Source: Methylobacterium sp. J-026
GTDB lineage: Bacteria; Pseudomonadota; Alphaproteobacteria; Rhizobiales; Beijerinckiaceae
Assembly (NCBI RefSeq): GCF_022829585.1
Contig: NZ_JAKSYC010000158.1
Coordinates: 1-64,000 of the forward strand
Length of the DNA: 64,000 bases
Direction: 5' to 3'
In this document: positions 63,701 to 64,000 of the stretch, one piece after another
Layout: every line of letters begins with the position of its first letter
How positions within the stretch are numbered: position 1 is the stretch's first letter
The notes under the pieces: generated by a model
Seen by the model: only the letters and a program-made list of their open reading frames with translations
Databases searched by the model: none
What the model was told of the DNA's origin: nothing
Made by a program: the position numbers and the translations under genes

Positions 63701-64000
63701 CGCTGGCGCTCGCCCTCGACCTGCCGGTGGACCGCGGCAGCCCGACGATCCTGCAATACCTCGCGGTGGCGGCCGAGCCCTGGCCCGGGGCGGCCGCCAT
63801 CTGGCGCGCCGAGGGGACGGGGCCGCTCGCGCTCCAGGGGGTCGTGGATTACCCCGCCTGCCTGGGGCGGACCCTCACGGCGCTGCCCGCCGGGCCGCTC
63901 TGGCGGATCGACCGGCACCGGAGCCTCGACGTCGGCCTGCGCCGGGGCGGGACGCTCGCGTCGATCGGCGAGGCCGCGATGCTGGCCGGGGGCAACCTGT
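60739..64000 (+). CDS. GTA host-specificity/tail fibre protein g15-like with TIM-barrel domain (3' end outside window)
   Basis: An open frame of at least 1087 codons running past the end of the window. GTG and ATG alternatives exist, but ATG 60739 has GGAG seven bases upstream. The start has glycine zipper-like segments (GAAVGTALGGPIGAVVG). Next is the phage-tail module (GLTSTEGDPIPRVYGRARIGGTLIW, YAYFANLAVGLCEGEI). The central TIM-barrel domain of about 300 residues includes IAGFVIGSEYVGLTRVRG and IWLTEVGVPAVDKG, then DFGFDAAVSVEAAAYLDG and the tail-3 region. In GTAs this is the largest tail protein and binds the recipient cell. It normally follows g14 directly; here about 2.4 kb of foreign genes intervene. 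Confidence 0.9.
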   Translation, partial: MATLILSSAGAAVGTALGGPIGAVVGRTLGAVAGSALGGALFGSGRHTRFVEGPRLADVAGLTSTEGDPIPRVYGRARIGGTLIWATRPLEVANTTVARAGAPAKGLGGQRTVTTRYAYFANLAVGLCEGEIAYVRRIWADGKEIDQAGLTLRVHTGGPDQAPDPLIVAKEGAADAPAYRGLAYVVFEGLPLADFGNRVPQFAFEVIRPVNVLWRRIRAVELIPGASEFGLDPARVTVDLGFGRTEAANRHQLQRATDVLASLDALQALCPNLRRVAVVATWFGTDLRAGACRVVPKVEATQKRAVLEDWRVAGIPRASAEAVSLLPDGNPAYGGTPSDAGLTRLVAELVRRGLEVLLYPFVMMDVPAGNALPDPRVPGATQPPYPWRGRITCDPAPDLPGSPDGTAAADAQVAAFFAGGYNAEVLHYADLASRWAASGVRIAGFVIGSEYVGLTRVRGASGYPAVQAFRALAAAVRERLGAGVALVYGADWTEYGAHIRDGGATIRFPLDDLFADPAIAAVGIDWYAPVSDWRDAPEHADLAVAGDIADRAYLKARGASGEGFDWYYADAEGRAAQDRRPITDGAAGKPWVYRAKDLVAWWSNPHVERDGGVETRTTAWVPGAKPIWLTEVGVPAVDKGTNGPNVFPDPKSVENAVPPESRGLRDELIQLRGLEAVIARFDPAVPGFREADNPVSPVYGGRMVDPAGIFVWAWDARPFPAFPTVRGVWADTGNWRIGHWITGRIEGCDLDLLVRAILADFGFDAAVSVEAAAYLDGYVVDRPLSARGALETLAQVYGLDVSAVAGTLRLRGPRRDRPVVLAEADLVRLAAEQPVLRQVRAEESALPRTMELGITESESAEYRRAAAAAVRPVGERRRETRIETAIVTRRETGDGLAEALLDRIIAARDSAVFTLSPRRVELEPGDLLAVPAAVPGGTVLRRIDRIDDAPTGRRIEASGVPPRAGPGRGLSRSPALTAVAPPAFPGAPLALALDLPVDRGSPTILQYLAVAAEPWPGAAAIWRAEGTGPLALQGVVDYPACLGRTLTALPAGPLWRIDRHRSLDVGLRRGGTLASIGEAAMLAGGNL

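Noticed and set aside
61555-63918. A long minus-strand open frame of 787 codons
   Set aside because: It is the complement of the GTA g15 gene, whose plus-strand frame is open to the window end and has tail and TIM-barrel motifs.
52877-64000. An active prophage
   Set aside because: No integrase, repressor, lysis or replication genes are seen, and the gene order and small tape measure match gene transfer agents.

Overview
The window is very GC-rich, uses GTG starts freely, and packs genes into short, often overlapping (ATGA/GTGA) units. The gene content (selenoneine and sulfone genes, an encapsulin with cysteine desulfurase, a gene-transfer-agent (GTA) tail cluster, an alpha-r8/suhB-like small RNA and Rhizobiales-type palindromic repeats) points to an alphaproteobacterium of the order Hyphomicrobiales. 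Methylobacterium or a close relative is my best guess. That assignment rests on content and style only; no marker gene such as rRNA is present.

Layout. 1-657: a decayed pdxA-type gene. 801-7643: a selenium locus with a three-gene ABC importer next to selD (probably for selenium oxyanions), then selD/senC, senA and senB, which together should make selenoneine. 7803-13286: a DUF1835-type protein, two tiny exported proteins, a DUF2254 membrane protein, a BcsQ/MinD-like ATPase, and a Ser/Thr kinase coupled to an orphan type VI secretion lipoprotein TssJ. 14096-26695: a sulfur region with an SfnB-like flavoprotein, a sulfonate-type binding protein, three luciferase-like (LLM) flavin monooxygenases, a split YeeE/YedE transporter, cysE, and a family 2 encapsulin shell carrying a Crp-like domain with its cysteine desulfurase cargo. 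27206-36466: a 2-hydroxyacid dehydrogenase, a small RNA, a cupredoxin, a LysR regulator, YceI, and a giant subtilase autotransporter. 37113-41129: an Orn/Lys/Arg decarboxylase with a coupled acetyltransferase and a spermidine-synthase-like protein. 41354-52849: assorted metabolism, a PAS protein, GlcG/HbpS, an Mfd-like helicase, a large hybrid histidine kinase and a trypsin-like protease. 52877-64000: GTA genes g6 to g15, without g1-g5 upstream, interrupted by a HigBA-like toxin-antitoxin pair and a chemotaxis receptor, and carrying palindromic repeat insertions. One of these appears to have fused g10 to g10.1.

How the parts work together. The first 25 kb reads as a chalcogen (S/Se) region. 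Selenium is imported, activated to selenophosphate by SelD, transferred to a sugar by SenB and joined to hercynine by SenA. Organosulfur compounds are oxidised to release sulfite, which CysE-fed cysteine synthesis can use, and a protein nanocompartment loaded with cysteine desulfurase can take sulfur off cysteine inside a shell. The last 11 kb is a virus-derived tail-assembly module kept in a broken-up arrangement. No rRNA, tRNA, CRISPR array, complete insertion sequence or metabolite riboswitch was recognised.
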